Below are positions 53,521 to 61,349 of a stretch of 64,000 bases of DNA, piece by piece. Made by a program: the position numbers and the translations under genes. How positions within the stretch are numbered: position 1 is the first letter of the stretch; every line of letters begins with the position of its first letter. Source of the DNA: Argentina anserina (taxonomy: Eukaryota > Streptophyta > Magnoliopsida > Rosales > Rosaceae); the NCBI RefSeq assembly GCF_933775445.1, contig NW_026089536.1:186001-250000 (forward strand). Direction: 5' to 3'. The notes under the pieces were generated by a model, which made no database searches, had not been told where the DNA came from, and saw only the letters and a list, made by a program, of their open reading frames with translations.

Positions 53521-55249
53521 TCGTTTGCGTATCTTTACTATTCCAATTCTGTATCTTTACATCGTTTGCGTATCTTTACTATTCCAATTGTGTATCTTTT
53601 ATTTCTCGTTTGAGTATCTTTCTGTAAGGCTTCTGATGCGAGTTTCTATTGTATTTGAGAGTTTTGCAAGTGTGGGAGTGTGTTTCTTTCAAACTGAGTA
53701 TCTTTACATCGTTTGCGTATTATGTATCTTTACATCGTTTGCGTATCTTTACTATTCCAATTGTGTATCTTTTCTTTTCTCGTTTGAGTATCTTTCTGTA
53801 AGGCTTCTGATGCGAGTTTCTATTGAATTTGAGAGTTTTGCAAGTGTGGGACTGTGTTTCTTTCAAACTGAGTATCTTTACATCGTTTGCGTATCTTTAC
53901 TATTCCAATTGTGTATCTTTACATCTCTCGTTTGAGTATCTTTCTGTAAGGCTTTCTGATGCGAGTTTCTATTGAATTTGAGAGTTTTGCAAGTGTGGGA
54001 GTGTGTTTCTTTCAAACTGAGTATCTTTACATAGTTTGCGTATCTTTACTATTCCAATTGTGTATCTTTACATCGTTTGCGTATCTTTACTATTCCAATT
54101 GTGTATCTTTTCATTTCTCGTTTGAGTATCTTTCTGTAAGGCTTTCTGATGCGGGTTTCTATTGAATTTGAGAGTTTTGCAAGTGTGGGAGTGTGTTTCT
54201 TTCAAACTGAGTATCTTTACATCGTTTGCGTATCTTTACTATTCCAATTCTGTATCTTTACATCGTTTGCGTATCTTTACTATTCCAATTGTGTATCTTT
54301 TATTTCTCGTTTGAGTATCTTTCTGTAAGGCTTCTGATGCGAGTTTCTATTGTATTTGAGAGTTTTGCAAGTGTGGGAGTGTGTTTCTTTCAAACTGAGT
54401 ATCTTTACATCGTTTGCGTATTATGTATCTTTACATCGTTTGCGTATCTTTACTATTCCAATTGTGTATCTTTTCTTTTCTCGTTTGAGTATCTTTCTGT
54501 AAGGCTTCTGATGCGAGTTTCTATTGAATTTGAGAGTTTTGCAAGTGTGGGAGTGTGTTTCTTTCAAACTGAGTATCTTTACATCGTTTGCGTATCTTTA
54601 CTATTCCAATTGTGTATCTTTTCATTTCTCGTTTGAGTATCATTCTCTAAGGCTTTCTGATGCGAGTTTCTATCGTATTTGAGAGTTTTGCAAGTGTGGG
54701 AGTGTGTTTCTTTCAAACTGAGTATCTTTACATCGTTTGCGTATGTTTACTATTCCAATTGTGTATCTTTACATCGTTTGCGTATCTTTACTATTCCAAT
54801 TCTGTATCTTTACATCGTTTGCGTATCTTTACTATTCCAATTGTGTATCTTTTATTTCTCGTTTGAGTATCTTTCTGTAAGGCTTCTGATGCGAGTTTCT
54901 ATTGAATTTGAGAGTTTTGCAAGTGTGGGAGTGTGTTTCTTTCAAACTGAGTATCTTTACATCGTTTGCGTATCTTTACTATTCCAATTGTGTATCTTTT
55001 CATTTCTCGTTTGAGTATCATTCTCTAAGGCTTTCTGATGCGAGTTTCTATCGTATTTGAGAGTTTTGCAAGTGTGGGAGTGTGTTTCTTTCAAACTGAG
55101 TATCTTTACATCGTTTGCGTATGTTTACTATTCCAATTGTGTATCTTTACATCGTTTGCGTATCTTTACTATTCCAATTGTCTATCTTTTCATTTCTCGT
55201 TTGAGTATCTTTCTGTAAGGCTTCTGATGCGAGTTTCTATTGTATTTGA

Positions 55250-55339
55250 ATTCAAGATGGAAGCAAGTGACCCATTTAGTTTGGTTGTGTTTAGTTTTGA
55301 TTTGCTTGAGGACAAACAAAGTCTAAGTGTGAGGTAGTT
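55250..55339 (+). other. 3' internal end of an Athila-like element with degraded polypurine tract
   Basis: This short unique segment lies between the last satellite base and the LTR. It contains a hairpin with arms TTGCTTG (55302-55308) and CAAACAA (55313-55319) around AGGA, with one mismatch, followed by a purine-biased run AAGTGTGAGGTAG (55325-55337). From memory of the family, plant Ty3/gypsy elements of the Athila and Tat groups often end their internal region with a GAGGACAA-type motif and then a G-rich polypurine tract just before the 3' LTR. Here the tract is interrupted by T residues, so it is imperfect. If correct, this is the tail of an element lying upstream, not part of the element whose gag-pol follows. 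Confidence 0.7.
55302..55319 (+). other. Hairpin next to the polypurine tract
   Basis: The arms TTGCTTG and CAAACAA flank an AGGA loop; six of seven pairs form, with one C-A mismatch. A single C-to-T change on the opposite strand would account for the mismatch. It sits 6 bases before the purine-rich run. Confidence 0.6.
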
Positions 55340-55342
55340 TGT

Positions 55343-55360
55343 TAGGTTAATATTAACCTA
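55343..55360. repeat. 18-bp perfect palindrome at LTR start
   Basis: TAGGTTAATATTAACCTA is its own reverse complement and lies three bases inside the predicted LTR terminus. It could matter for integrase end recognition or for a DNA-binding protein; no function is shown. Confidence 0.85.
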
Positions 55361-55561
55361 GTAATGTTGGCCTTATTCTTATTCTTTTACTTTATATTTT
55401 TGTATATTTATTTATTTCTTTTTACGTTTCCTACTCATGCTAGGAAAATGTGCAAATGATCGGAAACACGTCAAGAAGAGTGGATTTAGCGCACATTATG
55501 GATTCGGGTGAAAGTTTCAAGCTAAAAAGAGCAAATGTGGAGATTTCATAAGAAAAGAAAA

Positions 55562-55644
55562 GTCAACGCCGGAAAATGCCGGTTAAACTCCGGCGATGAG
55601 AAGGTGGTTGCCGGAAATGGTGGTGGTTAAAGTCAATAAGTCAA
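55562..55644 (+). promoter_or_regulatory. Cluster of three GTCAA (W-box core) motifs in U3
   Basis: GTCAA, the reverse complement of the TTGAC core bound by WRKY factors, occurs at 55562-55566, 55632-55636 and 55640-55644. A GC-rich inverted repeat, CGCCGG (55567-55572) and CCGGCG (55590-55595), lies inside the cluster. Five-base motifs occur often by chance, so this is only a candidate. Confidence 0.25.
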
Positions 55645-55666
55645 TGAAGCATATTGGTGAATTATG

Positions 55667-55690
55667 AATTGTAAATTTTAATTTACAATT
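55667..55690. repeat. AT-rich inverted repeat in U3
   Basis: The arms AATTGTAAAT (55667-55676) and ATTTACAATT (55681-55690) are perfect complements around a four-base loop. It sits immediately before the 68-bp U3 duplication and overlaps its first two bases. Confidence 0.8.
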
Positions 55691-55838
55691 TAAATTCAAA
55701 ATAGAAGAAGACAAATGAAGGAGACAATTTCAAGAACAAGATCCTCAATTTGTGCTCCATGAATTGGGGATTTAAATTTAAAATAGAAGAAGACAAATGA
55801 AGGGGACCATTTCAAGAACAAGATCCACAATTTGTGCT
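55689..55838 (+). repeat. 68-bp direct duplication in U3
   Basis: Copy one (55689-55756) and copy two (55771-55838) both run from TTTAAATTYAAAATAGAAG to CAATTTGTGCT, at an offset of 82 bp with only a few mismatches. Duplicated U3 segments upstream of the TATA box commonly act as enhancers in LTRs, but that role is inferred here from position only. Confidence 0.88.
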
Positions 55839-55909
55839 TCTACATTTGTCCACCATATCTAACCATTCATCCCCTTACATCTCCACCATTCATTTGTGAC
55901 CTTAAGGCC

Positions 55910-55917
55910 TTTAAATA
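55910..55917 (+). promoter_or_regulatory. TATA-like box of the LTR promoter
   Basis: TTTAAATA lies about 70 bp after the U3 duplication in otherwise mixed sequence. Transcription would be expected to begin about 30 bases downstream, near 55945, marking the U3/R border. A second TATA-like stretch (TATTATAAGG, about 56767) is farther in and less likely. Confidence 0.55.
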
Positions 55918-57315
55918 CCCTCATTCTTCACAAATTCGTGCATTCTCCTTCACCACACTAAAACTCCATCAAAACTTCATATTTTCCATAGTTTTAACAT
56001 AGTTTTCTTAGGCCTAAGTCATAGATATCAAGTTGTGCAAAGAAAAGTGTAAAGTGTCTTGAGTTTTCACCAAAAACTAAAGATCCTTTACACCCTTGAT
56101 CAATCACAAACTTGTTTCATAGATTTGGGTCACTTCACTCTCTTTATCCTCTACTCATACTCTTTCTCAACCCTTGTTCTTTGTTCCTAGATTGTGTGGA
56201 TAAAGTATGGTGTTCATGGAGTTCTTCTTTTGTTAGAACCCATTAATACCATATTTAGAAGCATTTTCTTTCTTATTACATCTTTGTGGGTAGTAAGCCT
56301 TTAGAGGTACGGTTTGGTATCATTTGTACCAAACCCTTGGTAATCTCTTCTCTCTTTACTCTACTTCTCTTTTGATGTATTTCATTTTCAAGGGTGTTGT
56401 ATTTAATGGGTTGTGAGTAGTTGGATTTGAGGCTAGGCTAGCTTTAGCCAAACTCATGTGCTAATGAATTCATTTTACTTTTAATTGATGTTGATGCATG
56501 TTGAATCTATGGGCTTCTACACTTAAAATGCTTACTAAATGTGTTACTAGTTTTGTCACCTAGAAACATGTTTAGGTAATTAATGAATCGGAATTTGAAC
56601 TTGACAACTTCTTGAATCCGTGAGCATGAGTAGCCTTTAGGTGGTGGCTTAGTGTTTCTTACGGGAAATACTAAGTTGCTTGAATTTCTTACCATGAACT
56701 TAATGCTTGTTCCATGAGTGTAATTACTCTAAGGGGGTGTTATGCTTGTGGTACATAGCCCACTTGTATTATAAGGTAATATAATTGGGACTAAGGTTTT
56801 GTGATTTAATTTGGCTCCAAAAGACTTTGTTAAATTACATGATTAGTTGGTTTCTTGGTAGCTTCACCAAAGCACTAGGGGGAAGTTTGTCAAACATGTT
56901 ATGCATTAATCTTGAGTTACATTTGTGCATGAGTAAGGCTAGGTGCAATGCCTAAGTCTCTACTCCTCTTTTGATTCTATCTCTACATTTACCTTTCTTT
57001 GTTGTTTTAGTGCAAGAATTAGTTTACTTAGCTTAATTCTAAAATCAACCAAGTCGATTCACTACCACTTGTTAATACCATCTCCATGATTCTTAGCTTC
57101 CAAAGGGCTAAGGTTGTGAACTTGTAAAAAGTTAGAATGCATGTTTTTCTAGTTTTTCTTGCGAAAATCTAGTTAGAGTTGAGTTTCCCCCAATCCCTTG
57201 GGTACGATACTCTACACTTTCCCTTACTAAAACTTGACCTCCTATACTTGGGAGTAGGTAGTTTCACCCATAAATACACATAATCATACTTAAGTGATTC
57301 AACCAACAAGTTTTT

Positions 57316-57333
57316 GGCGCCGTTGCCGGGGAT
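57316..57333 (+). other. Primer binding site, tRNA-Asp type
   Basis: TGGCGCCGTTGCCGGGGA matches the complement of the 3' end of plant tRNA-Asp including CCA, the primer known for Athila elements. It lies six bases after the predicted LTR end. All 18 bases match the expected motif, so the first step of minus-strand synthesis should still be possible. Confidence 0.93.
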
Positions 57334-57338
57334 TGAGG

Positions 57339-58328
57339 TAAAACTTAACTCCTATTAGGTTTCTAAGGGACTAGAGAACCCATTTTTTTTCTAGTTTACT
57401 TTTTTTTTATGTTTAATTTTTGTAAATATCTACCTTACTTTTGAAGTTGACACAAGTACTTTTGATAAGTGGAATGGTAGTTGTGGTAAGAAGAAAATAA
57501 ATTGCATGCATGTTTAAAATGGAAAAGTAATCTTGCCTAATTATTATTTACTTATTACTTGTGCAAGCTCACATTCTAGTTGGTTAAAATTTGTAAATTT
57601 AAATATAAGGTACTCACTTTCTTTAGAATTAGAGGTTGATTGGAACTTGTAAATTTCAAAGTAAATTGGATTAGGGGCTTTATCCTTGTACCGTCGAGTT
57701 TAATCACTCTTCATCGAAAAGTTGAGTGGTAAACAACACCCAAGGATGGAATTCCTCTTCTATTTTACTAAGTGAATCGGATTTGGATTTTTTTTTTGTA
57801 ACGTATTTGTTTATCGCTCTTCCAAATAGGCGCACCTTAGTAGGATTATGATGTCTAGGTAAGTGGATAGGGATTTTATCCCGGGCGTTGTGCCGTGTAC
57901 TAAGTGGTCTCACCTACCAAAGCCGCGCCTACGCTTACCTGGTCATAATTCGAAAAGAGTTACCGAAAAGAAGAATGTTAAGCTAATTAGTGCATTGTTT
58001 GGAACTACGCCAAACTATTTTGGAACTACGCCAAAACGCACTTTGTTTGGAACTACGCCAAACTTGGATTGGAATTACGCCAATTTCGTTACACTTGAGT
58101 TGGAATTACGCCAACTTGGAAAATCCTTATCCTTTTTGTTTTTCTCACTACAAGTTTTGATTGGTTTCTAATTTTCTAGAAATTGTTTGCAAGTACCTTG
58201 GTAAATTCTTTAAAAAAAAAAACTAAAAAAAAATCTAAATAATTATTGTTGCAATTTTAATTTCTTATATATATTTTGCATGTTGTTTTATTGCTATTTA
58301 CTTACTTGATCTTTAATTTGTTCCTTAG
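57339..58328 (+). other. Candidate 990-bp leader intron
   Basis: The donor ATTGAG/GTAAAA at 57338/57339 fits the plant consensus and sits five bases after the PBS. The acceptor TTTGTTCCTTAG/GT at 58328/58329 follows a T-rich stretch. Splicing would place the gag ATG (58335) six bases after the junction, removing all ten upstream ATGs and the five hairpins. The call is from consensus matches only; no transcript evidence is available. Confidence 0.45.
57997..58116 (+). repeat. Five tandem hairpin repeats in the leader
   Basis: Copies lie at 57998-58014, 58019-58035, 58046-58062, 58067-58084 and 58099-58115. Each has the form NTTGG, a seven-base loop (AACTACG in the first three, AATTACG in the last two), then CCAAN. 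The outer stem pair changes in step: T-A in the first three copies, A-T in the fourth, G-C in the fifth. The next pair outward is G-C, T-A, G-C, G-T and A-T. Spacing is about 20-30 bp. The position just after the PBS is where retroelement RNAs often carry packaging or dimerisation structures. Confidence 0.8.
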
Positions 58329-58334
58329 GTGTTC

Positions 58335-61300
58335 ATGTCCTTATCTCCTAAGAGTGAAAAAGGTTTACAAACGATTCTAGAGCCCACCGATCAAGAGACT
58401 CCCATTGGGATTGGACAAAAGTTCAAGGCTTCTGCATCTACTAGTTTGTTTGGGGAAGATTCAAGTGATTCAAGTGAGAATGTGGAAAGTCCGGAACTAG
58501 TGGTTAATGACCTAGCCACCTTTGAGAGGTTGTTCAATCTTGACAAAGAGGCACGGAAATTGAATCCTAATCTTGGTCCAAGAATATACAAGATAGTCAT
58601 GGCGGATGGTGAACCAAGGGATGAGTTGAGAGAGCAAAGACCTATCCGAGATTGTGCCTTGCCTACAATTTCTACACACTCAAGATGCATAGTGCTTCCT
58701 CCATGTGCATCATCTTTTGAGATCAAGCCTAGTTTTCTTCAAACCTTGCCAACATTCTATGGGTTACCGAACAATGATCCTTATCACCACTTAAGTGAGT
58801 TTGAGGATGCATGCGCAAATATCAAACTCAATGGCATGACGGAAGAAGCGCTCAAGCTCCGGTTGTTTCCTTGCTCCTTGAAGGAAAAGGCGAAGATGTG
58901 GTTGAACAAGCTCCCATCCAATAGTATTGGTTCATGGGAAGATATGCAAAAGAAGTTTATTATGAAGTACTTCCCTCCTCAAAAGGCTAATGCAAGAAGA
59001 ACCGAGTTGATGACCTTTAAGGAGGAGCAAGATGAGCTCTTTCATGAGACGTGGGAGAGATTCAAAGATCTTGAGCTTGGTTGCCCTAATCATGGCCAAT
59101 CTCAAGATATGCTTATGAGCCTATTTTATCAAGGCTTGACATCGGAGACTCGAAGGAAGGTTGATAATGCAAGCAATGGTGATTTCATGGACTTAGTGGC
59201 GGATGAAGCCCATCGAGTATTAGAGAAGCTTGCGGAGCGGTCTCAATTGTGGGATAATAACCCGCAAGTTCGCAAGCCTTCTTCTTCACATTTATCTCTA
59301 AGGGAAGCAACTCAACCGAAAACCGGTGGCATATATGAAGTCAAGGCATCAAGCTTGGATGTGCATCAAGAGTTTAAGAGGTTAGAAGAAAGTCTTAATA
59401 AGAAGTTTGATATGCTTTTGAAGCAAGGAAAGCAAGGAGGCCGTGAGAAGGTTAATGAGGTTCAAGGGCCACAAGTGTGTTTAATTTGTGAAGGAGTGAA
59501 TCATGACACTCTATCTTGCCCTCATGGAGATTGTTTTCCCGAGATCATTGAAGAATGTAAGCAAATGGCATATTCAAGACCGAAGAATGACCCTTATTCC
59601 AACACTTACAATCCCGGATGGAGAAACCACCCTAATTTCTCATGGGGTGGGAACCAAGGTATGAATTGCAACAATCAAGGGAGTGTCAACTATGGAGGTG
59701 CTAGTGGGAGCCAAAGCTTTCAAGGAAACAAAGGTGCGACTAATGGAGGTTATGGTGGCAATACTTATCCTAAGCCACCTTATCAAGCAAGACCTCCTTT
59801 TCAAGCTCCTAATACTCAAGTGCCACATCCTCCTCAAGTGGATGCTCCTAAATCAAGCCTTGAAGAGATGCTTGCCAAGGTTTTGGCAAATCAAAATGAG
59901 CTTATTCAAAGTGTTCGAAATGATGTGGCCTCCACTACTCAAGGATTGCATAAGCTTGAAGCGCAAATGGGGCAATTGGCTAATGAGATGAGAGAAAGGA
60001 AGCAAGGAGAATTGCCTTCCATGACCGAGAAGAATCCACGAATCAACCAAGCCAAGGCCATAAGAACTTTGAGAAGGGGGAAGGTATATGACAATAAGGT
60101 TGCTCCTAATGATGACGATAAGGAGGTGGATGCACCAACAGAACCTTTGTTGAATCCTAAAGTGTCAAGAGTGCCTCCCGGATTTCAAAAGAAGAACAAA
60201 GGCATGGAGGATACTTTGGGACATGATGGAGTGATCTTGGGGTATAGTGAGGAGTATTTGAAGAGCCAAGGCAAGCCCAACACCAAGAATGACAATATGG
60301 GAGCAAGTGGATCTAAGTCTAGTGTGGAAGAAATGCAAGAAGAAGCGCCACTTCCCTTTCCACAAGCGGTATACCAAGAGAAGGCTTTAAGTAAGAAAGA
60401 GAAGAAGTCCATGGAGTGTTTTGATGTGTTCAAGAAGGTAGAGGTCAATATTCCTCTTCTTGATGCCATCAAGACCATTCCTACTTATGCTAAATTTCTC
60501 AAGGACTTGTGCACTCACAAGCGGTATAAGAGTACATTGAAGAATGATGACAAGGTGTGTTTGAATGAGAGAATTAGTGCCGTGCTTCAAAGGAGGTTAC
60601 CGCCCAAGCTCAAAGATCCGGGTTCTTTTACTATTCCGTGCAAGATTGGTGAGAGACCATTTGAGAAGGCACTCATGGATTTGGGGGCTAGCATAAATTT
60701 GATGCCATATGGTGTCTACAAAGATCTTGGGTTGAGCGACATCAAGCCTATACAAATTTCTCTCCAACTAGCCGATAGAAGTGTGAGGTATCCAAGAGGA
60801 GTTGTGGAAGATGTGTTAGTGCAAGTTGACGAGTTGGTCATACCAGCCGATTTTGTTATTCTTGACATGGAGGATGTTTACCAAGATGATCTCCCTATTA
60901 TCTTTGGTAGAGCTTTTATGGCCACAGCGGGGACAAAGATTGATGTGAAATTGGGTTTGCTCACCATGACCGTGTATGACACCACAATTGGGTTCAAGAT
61001 CTTTGATGAATTAAAGAAGCCCATGAGGTTGCAAAAAGTTTACTCTATTGAAGTGGAAGACAAGATTGATGACTTGGTGGAGCACACTTTTCATGAGACT
61101 TCAACAAATGATGCATTTGAGTCGGCACTAGCACACTTTGGGTTGGATTTTTGTGAGGATAAAACTTTGGAAGCCGGGGATCACCTTGACACTTATCTTG
61201 CTTTGCCTTTGCCCACAAAAGAAGATGGTTACTATTCAAGAGATGAGACTTGTGAGGTGCATGCCACTATCAATTATCTCTCAATGAATGTTAATCCTTC

Positions 61301-61349
61301 GGTTTTGAGTTCGGCCCCTATTGAATTGAAGCCTCTTCCGTACATTTGA
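58335..61349 (+). CDS. gag-pro: Athila-type Gag-protease polyprotein
   Basis: Encodes 1004 residues from the ATG at 58335; an in-frame upstream GTG is not a plausible plant start. An internal Met at 58599 (MADGEPRDE) is an alternative. Gag forms the virus-like particle and the protease matures it. Residues about 130-270 match the plant retrotransposon gag domain ([14 protein letters not shown] through [11 protein letters not shown]). A canonical CCHC zinc knuckle, CX2CX4HX4C, spans residues 382-395 and should bind RNA. An Asn/Gly-rich stretch beginning [12 protein letters not shown] follows, then a probable coiled coil at about 505-570. The aspartic protease has [10 protein letters not shown] with catalytic Asp at residue 782 (60678). 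The frame ends with TGA at 61347, in the middle of the segment that joins protease to reverse transcriptase in related elements, so it probably was once continuous with pol. Confidence 0.93.
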   Translation: MSLSPKSEKGLQTILEPTDQETPIGIGQKFKASASTSLFGEDSSDSSENVESPELVVNDLATFERLFNLDKEARKLNPNLGPRIYKIVMADGEPRDELREQRPIRDCALPTISTHSRCIVLPPCASSFEIKPSFLQTLPTFYGLPNNDPYHHLSEFEDACANIKLNGMTEEALKLRLFPCSLKEKAKMWLNKLPSNSIGSWEDMQKKFIMKYFPPQKANARRTELMTFKEEQDELFHETWERFKDLELGCPNHGQSQDMLMSLFYQGLTSETRRKVDNASNGDFMDLVADEAHRVLEKLAERSQLWDNNPQVRKPSSSHLSLREATQPKTGGIYEVKASSLDVHQEFKRLEESLNKKFDMLLKQGKQGGREKVNEVQGPQVCLICEGVNHDTLSCPHGDCFPEIIEECKQMAYSRPKNDPYSNTYNPGWRNHPNFSWGGNQGMNCNNQGSVNYGGASGSQSFQGNKGATNGGYGGNTYPKPPYQARPPFQAPNTQVPHPPQVDAPKSSLEEMLAKVLANQNELIQSVRNDVASTTQGLHKLEAQMGQLANEMRERKQGELPSMTEKNPRINQAKAIRTLRRGKVYDNKVAPNDDDKEVDAPTEPLLNPKVSRVPPGFQKKNKGMEDTLGHDGVILGYSEEYLKSQGKPNTKNDNMGASGSKSSVEEMQEEAPLPFPQAVYQEKALSKKEKKSMECFDVFKKVEVNIPLLDAIKTIPTYAKFLKDLCTHKRYKSTLKNDDKVCLNERISAVLQRRLPPKLKDPGSFTIPCKIGERPFEKALMDLGASINLMPYGVYKDLGLSDIKPIQISLQLADRSVRYPRGVVEDVLVQVDELVIPADFVILDMEDVYQDDLPIIFGRAFMATAGTKIDVKLGLLTMTVYDTTIGFKIFDELKKPMRLQKVYSIEVEDKIDDLVEHTFHETSTNDAFESALAHFGLDFCEDKTLEAGDHLDTYLALPLPTKEDGYYSRDETCEVHATINYLSMNVNPSVLSSAPIELKPLPYI
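61325..61349 (+). other. Gag-pro/pol frame shift point
   Basis: The two frames overlap for only 25 nt. The protease-RT linker reads LKPLP in the gag-pro frame and continues as HLKYVYI in the -1 frame, so the break falls inside one conserved stretch. A net loss of one base near 61341-61343 is the simplest account. No X-XXY-YYZ slippery heptamer is visible in the overlap, which argues against programmed frameshifting. Confidence 0.7.

Larger units (their letters stand above)
1..55249 (+). repeat. Satellite DNA array, modular 149/190/231-bp monomer
   Basis: One head-to-tail tandem array fills this stretch, roughly 300 monomers, all in the same orientation. Each monomer begins GAGTATCTTTCTGTAAGGC and contains, in order, an 85-bp head (with GAGAGTTTTGCAAGTGTGGG), a 43-bp core (GAGTATCTTTACATCGTTTG followed by GTATCTTTACTATTCCAA), a variable number of extra 41-bp core copies, and a 21-bp tail (GTATCTTTTCATTTCTCG). 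The + strand is T-rich and poor in stop codons, so many short open frames appear in several frames; they shift with monomer length and share no start context, so none is called as a gene. The array runs past the left window edge. On the right it ends inside a head, after TGTATTTGA. No transposon, tRNA or unique insert was seen inside. Genomic location (centromeric, subtelomeric or interstitial) cannot be told from sequence alone. Confidence 0.98.
55340..57309 (+). repeat. LTR of Athila-type retrotransposon (about 1,970 bp)
   Basis: The proposed LTR starts TGTTAGGTT and ends CAACCAACA, so the ends are inverted (TGTT...AACA, with TGTTAGGTT against TGTTGGTT on the other strand). It is followed by six bases and then the primer binding site, which fixes the right edge well. 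The left edge rests on TG after the degraded polypurine tract. Length fits Athila LTRs, which are usually about 1.2-2 kb. It contains a U3 duplication, a TATA-like box and no long open frame. No second LTR is in the window, so the edges could not be confirmed by alignment. The LTR is the 5' LTR of the gag-pol downstream and appears also to serve as the 3' LTR of whatever lies upstream. Confidence 0.8.
57334..58334 (+). other. Untranslated leader between PBS and gag
   Basis: This is about 1 kb with no convincing gene. It contains ten ATG triplets ahead of the gag ATG (57409, 57474, 57506, 57510, 57519, 57746, 57848, 57851, 57974, 58280), a run of five hairpin repeats (57997-58116) and an A-rich tract (58212-58239). 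So many upstream ATGs would block scanning to gag, which fits removal of the leader by splicing or internal initiation. Confidence 0.8.

Noticed and set aside
1..55249. CRISPR-like array of repeats and spacers
   Set aside because: The spacing segments are themselves repeats of the same monomer, the units are too long, and the neighbouring element is a plant retrotransposon.
1..55249. Centromere identity from a CENP-B-box-like motif
   Set aside because: I saw no match to the CENP-B box core in the monomer, and plant centromeres do not rely on it. Centromeric location cannot be argued from this sequence.
56507..56695. A 62-codon minus-strand frame inside the LTR
   Set aside because: It is short, has no domain, and lies in a region that behaves as LTR R/U5 sequence.
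57863..58171. A 102-codon open frame in the retrotransposon leader
   Set aside because: It starts at GTG, not ATG, and its repeated residues come from the hairpin repeats. The leader has better signs of being untranslated or spliced out.
58391..60590. Several minus-strand frames of 65-111 codons opposite gag-pro
   Set aside because: They are shadows of a well-supported plus-strand coding region and have no recognisable domains of their own.
61325..61349. Programmed -1 ribosomal frameshift between gag-pro and pol
   Set aside because: The overlap is only 25 nt, there is no slippery heptamer, and the break splits a conserved linker. A small indel is simpler, though a family alignment could reverse this.
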